58,961 nt of DNA, taken from assembly GCF_001830325.1 (NCBI RefSeq), contig NZ_MHZG01000012.1, forward strand, positions 1-58,961, in the 5' to 3' direction. This stretch comes from Polynucleobacter sp. GWA2_45_21. Lineage in GTDB: Bacteria; Pseudomonadota; Gammaproteobacteria; Burkholderiales; Burkholderiaceae. This document shows, piece after piece, positions 32,314 to 40,994 of this stretch (the stretch's first letter is position 1; every line of letters begins with the position of its first letter). A model generated the notes under the pieces. It was not told the DNA's origin and ran no database searches. It saw only the letters and a list, made by a program, of their open reading frames with translations. Position numbers and translations under genes: made by a program.

Positions 32314-33741
32314 CTAAGACTTTAAGGTTTGCTCGATAACGTGGATTTCGTGATTAAGTTGCCCGTCGTGGGAGCGTTCCTCACCAATCTTTCGAACCGC
32401 ATGTAAAACAGTTGTGTGGTCTCGCCCACCAAACAGCTCGCCAATCTCTGGCAGGCTCTTTTGGGTCAGCTCTTTGGCCATAAACATAGCAATTTGACGG
32501 GGTCGAGCAATGTTTGCTGGGCGCTTTTTTGAATACATGTCAGCCACTTTGATGCTGTAAAAGTCCGCAACAGCTTTTTGTATGTTTTCAACAGAAATTT
32601 GGCGATTTTGTATTGAGAGTAGGTCCTTTAAGGCTACTCGAGCCACATCAATCGTGACCTCTTTGCCGTGGAAGCGTACAAATGCCAAAATTTTCCTTAA
32701 CGCCCCCTCAAGCTCGCGCACATTTGATCTGAGGTGTTTTGCCACAAAAAAAGCCACATCCTCACTCATTGGGATGCCCTCACTTTGAGCTTTTTTCATC
32801 AAAATAGCGACTCGCATTTCCAGCTCTGGCGGTTCAATTGCAACCGTAAGCCCTGAATCAAAGCGTGAAATTAATCGATCATCTATTCCAGCCATTTCCT
32901 TGGGGTAGGTGTCGCTTGTGATGATGACCTGGGCTTTATTGCTTAGCAGCGCCTCAAAGGCGTAGAAAAACTCCTCTTGAGTTCTGGATTTGCCGCTAAA
33001 AAATTGAATATCGTCTATTAAAATCAGATCCAGTGAATGGTAATAACGCTTAAATCGGTCAAAAGCCTTTTGCTGATAAGCCCTAACCACATCAGAGACA
33101 TACTGCTCAGCATGAATGTATCGAATTCGAGCATTTGGCTTCTCTTTTAGAAGGTGATTCCCAATCGCATGAATTAAATGTGTTTTGCCTAAGCCAACCC
33201 CACCATATAAAAACATGGGGTTATATGAGGTGCCCGGGTTATGGGCAACCTGAATAGATGCCGCCCTTGCAAGTTGGTTCGCCTTACCCGTCACAAAAGT
33301 CTCAAAAGTAAGGTTTGGGTTTAATTTAGAGTGGTCTTCAATTTCAAAAGACTGTTCCTCTGTAGAGCTGTTGTCCGAACCCATTAGCACCTCTTGTGGC
33401 TCAAATTTATCTTGAGGAGGTGGGTTGATCTCCGGCGACTGCGCGCTCGACCCCTCAATGTTGAGAACAAAACTCAGGGTGATTGGGTGGCCAAAATACT
33501 CGTCTGCCATCTCTTGGAGGCGGTCGGAAAAAGTCTTTTTAATCCAATCAAGCTTAAATCTATTTGGGGCTCCCAATATGAGTGATTGCTCACTTTCATC
33601 ATAAGAAACCAAGCTTAATGGTTGAATCCAAGTCTTAAATTGTTGGGGGGAAAGTTCGCGAGCAAGCGCACCAAGTGCGCCGTCCCAAAACCCCAATGGG
33701 CTGAGTGAATTCAATGTGGGGGGATTTTGTAAGTTGCTCAT
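32314..33741 (-). CDS. dnaA: chromosomal replication initiator DnaA
   Basis: This protein of about 475 residues has the N-terminal helicase/DiaA-interacting domain ([20 protein letters not shown]), a linker, an AAA+ domain with P-loop GGVGLGKTH and Walker [10 protein letters not shown], and the domain IV DNA-binding signature [17 protein letters not shown] start at the ATG before SNLQNPP; the frame extends 15 codons to a TTG that lies inside a DnaA box, which is unlikely to be translated. Confidence 0.97.
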   Translation of the reverse strand: MSNLQNPPTLNSLSPLGFWDGALGALARELSPQQFKTWIQPLSLVSYDESEQSLILGAPNRFKLDWIKKTFSDRLQEMADEYFGHPITLSFVLNIEGSSAQSPEINPPPQDKFEPQEVLMGSDNSSTEEQSFEIEDHSKLNPNLTFETFVTGKANQLARAASIQVAHNPGTSYNPMFLYGGVGLGKTHLIHAIGNHLLKEKPNARIRYIHAEQYVSDVVRAYQQKAFDRFKRYYHSLDLILIDDIQFFSGKSRTQEEFFYAFEALLSNKAQVIITSDTYPKEMAGIDDRLISRFDSGLTVAIEPPELEMRVAILMKKAQSEGIPMSEDVAFFVAKHLRSNVRELEGALRKILAFVRFHGKEVTIDVARVALKDLLSIQNRQISVENIQKAVADFYSIKVADMYSKKRPANIARPRQIAMFMAKELTQKSLPEIGELFGGRDHTTVLHAVRKIGEERSHDGQLNHEIHVIEQTLKS

Positions 33742-33776
33742 ATTTTTGGAGGATCCATTGTAGCGAGCCGATAAAG

Positions 33777-33816
33777 TTATCCACAAGCTGGAAAAACGTG
33801 GAAAACCTGTGGATAA
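33777..33816. promoter_or_regulatory. DnaA box pair upstream of dnaA
   Basis: Two perfect boxes in opposite orientation, TTATCCACA (33777-33785) and TGTGGATAA (33808-33816), lie 35-75 bases upstream of the dnaA start. A further GTGGAAAAC near-match lies between them. They probably mediate dnaA autoregulation or form a secondary oriC module. The remaining AT-rich 150 bases up to rpmH include TATAAT at 33859-33864, a likely rpmH -10 element. Confidence 0.75.
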
Positions 33817-33963
33817 CTTGTGAATAAAAATAGAAAACTTAATAAAATCAATCGCTTATATAATTACCGCCAATAAAATAGAGAAAAATACCTATATATT
33901 CTTCCGTGGCGGTTGACCTTTTGCTTGGCAACAAGGAAAATACGGGGTTTTGCAGGATGAATC

Positions 33964-34098
33964 ATGAAAAGAACATACCAACCCTCAGTAACACGTCGCA
34001 AACGCACCCACGGATTTCGTATTCGCATGAAAACCAAGAGCGGACGCGCAGTATTAAACGCACGTCGCGCTAAAGGCCGCAAACGTCTGGCTGTTTAA
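33964..34098 (+). CDS. rpmH: 50S ribosomal protein L34
   Basis: This 44-residue, strongly basic protein begins [19 protein letters not shown] and ends KGRKRLAV, the full length and sequence pattern of L34. It lies just upstream of rnpA in the universal rpmH-rnpA-yidD-yidC-mnmE order, divergent from dnaA. Confidence 0.98.
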
Positions 34099-34106
34099 TT
34101 TAGCAG

Positions 34107-34424
34107 TTGAATAGCGCCAGGATTTCTGAGTTACTGAAAACACGCCCCAAGACAAGTTTGTATTGGGGTTTGTATTTGGCATCTTCCGATCAGGGCACTA
34201 AACCCGACTTAGGTATTGCGGTAGCCAAAAAATTAGCTAAGCGTGCGGTAGACCGGAACCAATTAAAGCGCATGATCCGAGAACTAGTCAGGGGCGCTCA
34301 AGCTATCAATCTCAACAGTGATGTTGTGGTGAAGCTGAAAAAACCAATTGGTCGCGAAACACGCGGCAGACTCAGAAGCAAAGAAAAAGAAATTCTGCGA
34401 ACACAAATTGCAGGGCTAATTTAA
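34107..34424 (+). CDS. rnpA: ribonuclease P protein component
   Basis: This protein of about 105 residues has the RNR-type motif RAVDRNQLKRMIRE, which contacts RNase P RNA, and LGIAVAKKLAKRA before it. It assists removal of tRNA 5' leaders. The only usable start after the upstream in-frame TAG is a TTG at the given position, without a clear ribosome site. The exact start is therefore uncertain, and the N-terminus is somewhat short for the family. Confidence 0.93.
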   Translation: MNSARISELLKTRPKTSLYWGLYLASSDQGTKPDLGIAVAKKLAKRAVDRNQLKRMIRELVRGAQAINLNSDVVVKLKKPIGRETRGRLRSKEKEILRTQIAGLI

Positions 34425-34425
34425 C

Positions 34426-34665
34426 GTGCATTCAATAAACAAAGTGGCCATTAAATTTGTGCGGCTCTATCAAATAGCGCTTAGCCCTTTTGTTGGCATG
34501 CATTGTAAGTTTGCGCCCTCTTGCTCTCAATACGCATGTGACTGCTTTGCGAATTACGGGTTTTTTAAAAGCTTTGGGCTAGTGCTGTGGCGTATTTTGC
34601 GTTGTAATCCATGGTCACAGGGTGGATACGACCCAGCAGTAAAACCAACATCTCATCATCATTAA
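34426..34665 (+). CDS. yidD: membrane protein insertion efficiency factor YidD
   Basis: This 79-residue protein starts at a GTG one base after the rnpA stop. It has the family core FCALSP-like LYQIALSPFVG, CKFAPSCSQYA and RILRCNPWSQGGYDPA. YidD is a small inner-membrane-associated protein aiding YidC-dependent insertion. Overlap-like spacing with rnpA and yidC indicates a single operon. Confidence 0.96.
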   Translation: MHSINKVAIKFVRLYQIALSPFVGMHCKFAPSCSQYACDCFANYGFFKSFGLVLWRILRCNPWSQGGYDPAVKPTSHHH

Positions 34666-34675
34666 GTGAATGCAA

Positions 34676-36352
34676 ATGGACTATAAAAAAACAATTCTTT
34701 GGGCAATCTTTTCCATGTCGGGCCTCTTGTTGTACAACAACTGGCAAGTTCATGAAGGAAAGCCATCGATGTTTGGTGGGAGCCCTGTCAATACTGCCGC
34801 TGTGGCCGATAAGACAACGGCGAACAAAATCGATATTCCATCACCCGTACAAAATCCAAGTATTCCAGCCCCAAACCAAACGCCTATGGTTGTTGCTGGA
34901 GCAATAGAAACAGCTGAAAAGTTTGTTTTGAAAAATGACGTATTGATTTTGGAGATTAGTGCAAACGGCGGCACCATCATTGATGCAACACTGCCTAAGC
35001 AGCTCACACCAGAAAAAAAACAGGTTGAGCTGTTTCAATACACACAAAATCATAAATATTTTGCACGCTCCGGGTTAATTGCCTTAGGTAATGTAGACCT
35101 GCCGAATCACACCAGTACATTTAAGTTGGCGCAGTCCGGTAAAGACGGTTCAGGCAACCCCTTCATTGTTTTAGTAAGCGAGCGCAACGGCGTAAAACTA
35201 GAGAAGACCTTTATCTTAAGTGCTGGCAGTTACGTGGTTGATGTTGGACACCGCGTTACACAAAGCAATGCAAACGCAGTACCACTAGTCCTGTACACAG
35301 AAATCGTTCGCGATGCTTCTCAAGAGCAAAAGATTGGACCTTTTGACGGCGCGTTCTCAGCAAGCACCTTCACTGGTCCAGCCACATACACTGAAAAAGA
35401 AAAATTCAATAAGCTGGAATTCACGGCGATTGATAAAAACAAAATTACTATTCCTACGCAAGTTCCAGCTGGTGACCCCGCTTGGATTGCTATGGTTCAG
35501 CATTACTTTGCTAGTGCTTGGATTCCTAGCGATAAAGAGGCACGAGATATTTATGCTGGAAAGATTGATAACAACCTTTACCGAATCGGTATGCAAGTGC
35601 CGCTGGGCGTAGTTGTACCAGGCACAACAGTTGTTGAAAAAGCCAAACTATTTGTGGGGCCACAAGAAGAGCGCGTATTGGAAACAATTGCTCCGGGCTT
35701 TGAGTTGCTAAAAGATTATGGTTACTTAACCATTTTGGCTAAACCCATTTTCTGGCTCTTGGACAACATCCATTCTTATGTGGGCAACTGGGGCTGGTCA
35801 ATTATTTTGTTGACCATTCTAATTAAGCTGGTGTTTTTCCCGCTGTCTGCTGCTAGCTATAAATCTATGGCACGCATGAAGGAAGTTCAGCCGCGCCTGC
35901 TTGCAATGAAAGAGCAGTACAAGGGTGAACCACAAAAACTGAATCAAGCCATGATGGAGATGTACCGCAAGGAAAAAATTAATCCATTGGGCGGTTGTTT
36001 GCCGGTGGTGATTCAGATCCCCGTGTTTATTGCGCTGTACTGGGTTCTGCTGTCCTCAGTAGAAATGCGCAATGCCCCATGGATTGGGTGGATTCATGAT
36101 TTATCAGTTCCAGACCCGTATTACATTTTGCCAATCATTATGGCCGCCTCCATGTTTGTGCAAACCAAACTCAATCCAACACCACCGGATCCAGTTCAGG
36201 CGAAGGTGATGATGTATATGCCGCTCGTATTCTCTGTAATGTTCTTCTTCTTCCCAGCAGGCTTGGTCTTGTATTGGGTGGTGAACAACTTACTCTCAAT
36301 TGCTCAGCAGTGGCAAATCAATCAAATGTTTGGAAAAAAGACGGCTAAATAA
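34676..36352 (+). CDS. yidC: membrane protein insertase YidC
   Basis: This protein of about 558 residues has an N-terminal transmembrane anchor (about 4-20), a large periplasmic beta domain (about 60-340) and the conserved C-terminal five-helix insertase core (YGYLTILAKPIFWLL, GNWGWSIILLTILIKL, NPLGGCLPVVIQIPVFIALY). The start ATG before DYKKTILW matches the family; another ATG lies two codons upstream. Confidence 0.97.
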   Translation: MDYKKTILWAIFSMSGLLLYNNWQVHEGKPSMFGGSPVNTAAVADKTTANKIDIPSPVQNPSIPAPNQTPMVVAGAIETAEKFVLKNDVLILEISANGGTIIDATLPKQLTPEKKQVELFQYTQNHKYFARSGLIALGNVDLPNHTSTFKLAQSGKDGSGNPFIVLVSERNGVKLEKTFILSAGSYVVDVGHRVTQSNANAVPLVLYTEIVRDASQEQKIGPFDGAFSASTFTGPATYTEKEKFNKLEFTAIDKNKITIPTQVPAGDPAWIAMVQHYFASAWIPSDKEARDIYAGKIDNNLYRIGMQVPLGVVVPGTTVVEKAKLFVGPQEERVLETIAPGFELLKDYGYLTILAKPIFWLLDNIHSYVGNWGWSIILLTILIKLVFFPLSAASYKSMARMKEVQPRLLAMKEQYKGEPQKLNQAMMEMYRKEKINPLGGCLPVVIQIPVFIALYWVLLSSVEMRNAPWIGWIHDLSVPDPYYILPIIMAASMFVQTKLNPTPPDPVQAKVMMYMPLVFSVMFFFFPAGLVLYWVVNNLLSIAQQWQINQMFGKKTAK

Positions 36353-36391
36353 ATTTTTAGTCGATAAAAAGATAAACAAGGGGTACCCGCA

Positions 36392-37774
36392 ATGATGACG
36401 AGAAAGCTACCCATCATTGCGGTTGCCACCGCGCCGGGTAAGGCTGGGGTTGGCGTTATTCGTATTAGCGGCCCACAGCTTTTGCCAATGGCTCAAGCTC
36501 TGTTTCATAAGGCGCTTACCCCTCGCCAGACCAATCTCCTTACCCTACGTGATTCACGAGGCGAGACGATTGACCAACTGATTGCAATTTACTTTGCTGC
36601 CCCTGCTTCCTTTACTGGTGAGGATGTCTTGGAACTGCAGTGCCATGGGGGCCCCCAGCTTTTAGAGTTGGTTATGAAGCGGTGTCTCGAGCTGGGAAAA
36701 GATCAAGGCTTGGTTATTGCAGAGCCGGGCGAATTTTCTTTGCGCGCATACCTCAATAACAAAATCGATTTAGCTCAAGCAGAGGCCATTGCAGATTTAA
36801 TTGATGCTCAAAGTGAGGCGGCAGTACGAGGTGCGGCGCGCTCATTGCAAGGGGCCTTCTCAAACGACATTAATAGCTTGATAGAAGAAATCACCCAATT
36901 ACGCATTTTGGTTGAGTCCACCCTGGACTTTCCTGAAGAAGAGATTGAGTTTTTGGAGAATGCCCAAGCTCGCCAGCGCTTGAGCACCGTAATGGAAAAA
37001 TTGCACAAGCTGAGAGAGGGTGCAAAACAGGGCAAAATTTTGCGCGATGGCATTCAGCTAGTTTTGGCTGGTGCCCCCAATGTTGGAAAGAGTTCGCTTC
37101 TTAATCGCTTGGCTGGTGAAGAGGTGGCAATTGTCACTCCTATCGCTGGAACCACAAGGGATCGCGTTAAGGAAAGCATCACCATAAACGGTGTCCCGAT
37201 GCACATCATTGATACGGCCGGCTTACGCGAGACCAGCGATCTTGTTGAGGCAAAGGGGATTGAGCGGTCTTGGGAGGCAATACGAGCTGCCGATCTAGTT
37301 ATTTTTCTGCAAGACCCAAATTCAATTAATACGATCGATAGCGCAGCTGTTTTGGAGTTAAAAACCCAAATATTGAAGGCCCTCCCACCAAAGTGCCCCG
37401 TCCTAGAGGTGAACAACAAGTCCGACTTGTTGGGCAGTGCCAAGCTTGGCAACAGTGAAAATCCGTCTTTACTTATTTCGGCCAAGACTGGCGATGGGAT
37501 CGAGGCCTTAAAACAAAAAATCCTAGAATCGGTTGGCTGGGGTGGTTCTCAAGAGGGTGCCATCGTGGCTCGCAGAAGACATCTCGATTGTCTGGATCGA
37601 GCAGCAACCCATCTAGATAAATCTCAACAATTCGCTGCAGATGGCAACATATCGCTGGAGTTATTTGCAGAAGAGCTCCGTTTAGCACAAGATCAGCTTG
37701 GGCAGATCACCGGAAAACTGCTCCCAGATGATCTTTTGGGCAAGATATTTAGCCAGTTTTGTATTGGCAAGTAA
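36392..37774 (+). CDS. mnmE: tRNA modification GTPase MnmE (TrmE)
   Basis: This 460-residue protein has an N-terminal formyl-tetrahydrofolate-binding domain (IAVATAPGKAGVGVIRISG), a helical domain, a G domain with P-loop GAPNVGKSS and DTAGLRE, and the C-terminal FCIGK carrying the catalytic Cys. It acts with MnmG on U34 of tRNAs. AAGGGG precedes the start. Confidence 0.98.
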   Translation: MMTRKLPIIAVATAPGKAGVGVIRISGPQLLPMAQALFHKALTPRQTNLLTLRDSRGETIDQLIAIYFAAPASFTGEDVLELQCHGGPQLLELVMKRCLELGKDQGLVIAEPGEFSLRAYLNNKIDLAQAEAIADLIDAQSEAAVRGAARSLQGAFSNDINSLIEEITQLRILVESTLDFPEEEIEFLENAQARQRLSTVMEKLHKLREGAKQGKILRDGIQLVLAGAPNVGKSSLLNRLAGEEVAIVTPIAGTTRDRVKESITINGVPMHIIDTAGLRETSDLVEAKGIERSWEAIRAADLVIFLQDPNSINTIDSAAVLELKTQILKALPPKCPVLEVNNKSDLLGSAKLGNSENPSLLISAKTGDGIEALKQKILESVGWGGSQEGAIVARRRHLDCLDRAATHLDKSQQFAADGNISLELFAEELRLAQDQLGQITGKLLPDDLLGKIFSQFCIGK

Positions 37775-37863
37775 AGGGTTTGCTCTTGGTGGGCCTGCGC
37801 CTAAAAATACGCCCAAAATGTTAAAATAGTGCGATCAAAAATATTACATTTCATAGGACTCTC

Positions 37864-39711
37864 ATGACTATCAATACCAATGCACCTGAGTACGTAAAAA
37901 ATCAAAAACTCATTCAATGGGTTGCAGATGTTGCCGCTCTAACCAAGCCGGACAAGATTCACTGGTGTGATGGCTCTCAGGCTGAATACGATGAATTTTG
38001 TGAGTTGCTGGTAAATGCGGGCGTATTTAAGCGTCTCAATCCAGCAAAACGCAAAAATGCGTTCTTAGCGCTATCAGACCCTGATGACGTGGCTCGTGTT
38101 GAGGACCGCACATTTATTTGCTCTGCAAAAAAAGAAGATGCCGGCCCAACTAATAACTGGGTAGAGCCAAGCGAAATGCGTGCCACCCTCCAACCATTGT
38201 TTGATGGTTGCATGCGCGGTAGAACAATGTACGTAGTGCCATTCTCTATGGGCCCAATTGGCTCCCCAATCGCCCATATTGGCGTTGAGTTGTCTGACAG
38301 CCCTTATGTTGCTATCAATATGCGCTTAATGACCCGCATGGGCAAAGCCGTGATTGATCAGCTTGGCGCCACTGGCGAATTCGTTCCTTGCATCCACACG
38401 GTTGGTAAGCCATTGGCTGCAGGCGAAAAAGACGTTGCTTGGCCTAATAACAAAAACAAATACATCGTTCACTACCCAGAAACTCGCGAGATTTGGTCTT
38501 TTGGATCTGGTTACGGTGGCAATGCATTGCTAGGTAAAAAATGTTTTGCTTTGCGTATTGCATCCAATATGGGGCGCGATCAAGGCTGGCTAGCTGAGCA
38601 CATGTTGATCTTGGGCGTAACTTCACCTGAGGGCAAGAAATACCATATTGCTGCGGCTTTCCCATCTGCCTGCGGAAAAACCAACTTCTCTATGATGATT
38701 CCTCCAAAAGGCTTTGAGGGTTGGAAGGTCACTACAGTTGGCGATGACATTGCATGGATCAAGCCACGCAAAGACCCTGTTACAGGTAAGACACGTTTGT
38801 TTGCGATTAACCCAGAGTCTGGTTACTTTGGCGTTGCTCCCGGAACAAACCGCCAAACCAATCCAAACTGTCTCGATTCATTAAACCAAGATGTGATCTT
38901 CACTAACGTTGGCTTAACTGATGATGGTGATGTTTGGTGGGAAGGTTTAACTGATACACCTCCTGCCCATTTGATTGACTGGCAAGGTAAGGATTGGACT
39001 CCTGCTGATGGCGCTGCTGGCCGTAAAGCCGCACATCCAAATTCACGCTTCACTGTAGCTGCTACAAATAATCCTGCAGTAGATCCAAATTGGGACAATC
39101 CTGAGGGTGTGGCGATTGATGCATTCTTGTTTGGCGGTCGTCGCTCAAACACAGTGCCATTGGTAAGTGAGGCACGTGACTGGGTAGAAGGTGTTTACAT
39201 GGCCGCCACAATGGGCTCTGAAACTACCGCTGCGATTACTGGCCAGGTCGGCGTTGTTCGCCGCGATCCATTTGCAATGATTGCATTTGCTGGTTACAAC
39301 ATGAGCGATTACTTCCAGCATTGGTTAAATATTGGTAGCAAGCTTGCTGCTGAAGGTGCTGTGCTGCCAAAAATCTATTGTGTGAACTGGTTCCGCAAAG
39401 ATGAAAACGGCAAGTTTGTATGGCCTGGTTTCGGTGAAAATATGCGAGTGCTTTCTTGGATCTTGGGCCGTGCTGAAGGCGCAGCCAAAGGCAAAGAAAC
39501 TGTATTTGGTATTTGCCCAGAGCATGCTGATATGCATTGGAATGGCCTCGATTACTCGGCAGACAAGTTTGAAAAAGCCATTACCGTTGCTGTTGACGAT
39601 TGGAAAAACGAGCTCAAGCTGCATTCAGAATTATTCGAGCATCTAGGTGAGCGTTTGCCTAAAGAGTTAATCGAAGCTCGTAGCAAAATTGAGAAGCGCT
39701 TAAACGCCTAG
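37864..39711 (+). CDS. pckG: phosphoenolpyruvate carboxykinase (GTP)
   Basis: This 615-residue enzyme has the GTP-type PEPCK signature [13 protein letters not shown] (kinase-1 loop, about 280-292), the GDDIAW metal site, and [11 protein letters not shown]. It interconverts oxaloacetate and PEP in gluconeogenesis. Length and motifs match the GTP family, not the ATP-dependent pckA family. It is monocistronic, and its codons appear optimised for high expression. Confidence 0.97.
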   Translation: MTINTNAPEYVKNQKLIQWVADVAALTKPDKIHWCDGSQAEYDEFCELLVNAGVFKRLNPAKRKNAFLALSDPDDVARVEDRTFICSAKKEDAGPTNNWVEPSEMRATLQPLFDGCMRGRTMYVVPFSMGPIGSPIAHIGVELSDSPYVAINMRLMTRMGKAVIDQLGATGEFVPCIHTVGKPLAAGEKDVAWPNNKNKYIVHYPETREIWSFGSGYGGNALLGKKCFALRIASNMGRDQGWLAEHMLILGVTSPEGKKYHIAAAFPSACGKTNFSMMIPPKGFEGWKVTTVGDDIAWIKPRKDPVTGKTRLFAINPESGYFGVAPGTNRQTNPNCLDSLNQDVIFTNVGLTDDGDVWWEGLTDTPPAHLIDWQGKDWTPADGAAGRKAAHPNSRFTVAATNNPAVDPNWDNPEGVAIDAFLFGGRRSNTVPLVSEARDWVEGVYMAATMGSETTAAITGQVGVVRRDPFAMIAFAGYNMSDYFQHWLNIGSKLAAEGAVLPKIYCVNWFRKDENGKFVWPGFGENMRVLSWILGRAEGAAKGKETVFGICPEHADMHWNGLDYSADKFEKAITVAVDDWKNELKLHSELFEHLGERLPKELIEARSKIEKRLNA

Positions 39712-39758
39712 GCACCCCCTAGGAATTTAAGAAGCCTTTTCAAAAACATCCGCATTTA

Positions 39759-40994
39759 ATGACCTCACCCCAACACCATGACATCGTGGTGATTGGGGCA
39801 GGCATTGCGGGATCTAGCATTGCCAATGAACTGCTTGAACGCGGTCAAACAGTTTGCATCCTTGATTCAGCCTCCCATCCCGCATCAGCATGTTCTAGTC
39901 ACGCCTACGCTATTGCTCATCCGCATGTTGGTCGAGGTGCCCCCCGTTTATTACGTTTAACTCGCATTGCATTTTTGATGGCCGAAGCCCGCTGGGGCAA
40001 GCGCTGGAATCAGCATGGCATCTTTCAACCAAATAAGAAGGATAAAGTTTTTAATCGGGATGATGTTTCAGACTATTTGCAGTCACTCAATCTTGATGAA
40101 GGCTTGGCGCAGGCGCTGTATGCAAATGAGGCAATGGAAGCTTGTGGAATTTCTCAAGACGGAATTTGGCTCCCTCGCGGGGCATCTTTGGATTTGTTTG
40201 AAGCAACGCAAGATGCGTTGTCTCCCAATCCAAAATTGACTTGCCGTTGGAATACTTCGGTAGCCCGATTGGAGAAAGCCCCTGCGGGCTGGCGATTGAT
40301 CGATCCCCAGGGCATCACCATCATGACCGCCAACAAAGTCATTATTGCAGCAGCGCTAGAGACTAAAAATTTAGCTGCAAGTATCGACGTGCGACTTCCC
40401 TTGAGGCCGGTACGCGGACAGCTGAGTATTTTTTCTATTAATAAACATAGTTCGTGGGTGCCAAAACTACCTCGTACTGCTATCTCGGGCGATGGCTATT
40501 GCTTGCCAGCCAAGAAATTACCTGATGGAAGTTACCAGTGGATAGTGGGTTCTAGCTTTGATGAAGGAGAGTCCGATCTGCAGGATTGGGATACAAGCGA
40601 TGACTTTAATCGCGAGCAGGCAAAGGGTTTGCTGGACTATGAAGAGGGTGATGTTAGCCATCTTCAGAAGTCAGGAAGTTTTGTCGGCGTACGTTGTGTT
40701 GCTGGTGATCGCTTGCCGATTATTGGGGCGCTCACTCAACGCCCAGGGATATTTTTGGCAACAGCCCTGGGGTCAAGAGGTATTTTGTGGTCGGCCTTGG
40801 CTGCCAAACTGATTGCGAGTCAGGTGCTCGAAGACGACTTTGCTTTGCTGGCACGCTTAGGTTTTGCTGCAGACTTAGTGGCAGCACTTGCGCCTGCACG
40901 TTTCTTTGCTGGTGCTTTAGCAGCAGCACCTGCTTTAGGTGCTTTTGCTTCAAACTCAAAACCAATTTTGCCGTCCGCACCTAAAGCAAGATAG
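39759..40994 (+). CDS. mnmC: FAD-dependent oxidoreductase, MnmC C-terminal-domain type
   Basis: This 411-residue protein has the FAD-binding motif VVIGAGIAGSSIA (about 10-22) and the DAAO-like fold. It has the late segments VRCVAGDRLPIIGAL and GSRGILWSALAAKLIAS, followed by ALAPARFF, which resemble the oxidase half of MnmC. That half removes the carboxymethyl group from cmnm5(s2)U34; the methyltransferase half is absent here. The last 175 bases overlap the end of topB on the opposite strand. An alternative is a generic glycine/D-amino-acid oxidase. Confidence 0.75.
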   Translation: MTSPQHHDIVVIGAGIAGSSIANELLERGQTVCILDSASHPASACSSHAYAIAHPHVGRGAPRLLRLTRIAFLMAEARWGKRWNQHGIFQPNKKDKVFNRDDVSDYLQSLNLDEGLAQALYANEAMEACGISQDGIWLPRGASLDLFEATQDALSPNPKLTCRWNTSVARLEKAPAGWRLIDPQGITIMTANKVIIAAALETKNLAASIDVRLPLRPVRGQLSIFSINKHSSWVPKLPRTAISGDGYCLPAKKLPDGSYQWIVGSSFDEGESDLQDWDTSDDFNREQAKGLLDYEEGDVSHLQKSGSFVGVRCVAGDRLPIIGALTQRPGIFLATALGSRGILWSALAAKLIASQVLEDDFALLARLGFAADLVAALAPARFFAGALAAAPALGAFASNSKPILPSAPKAR

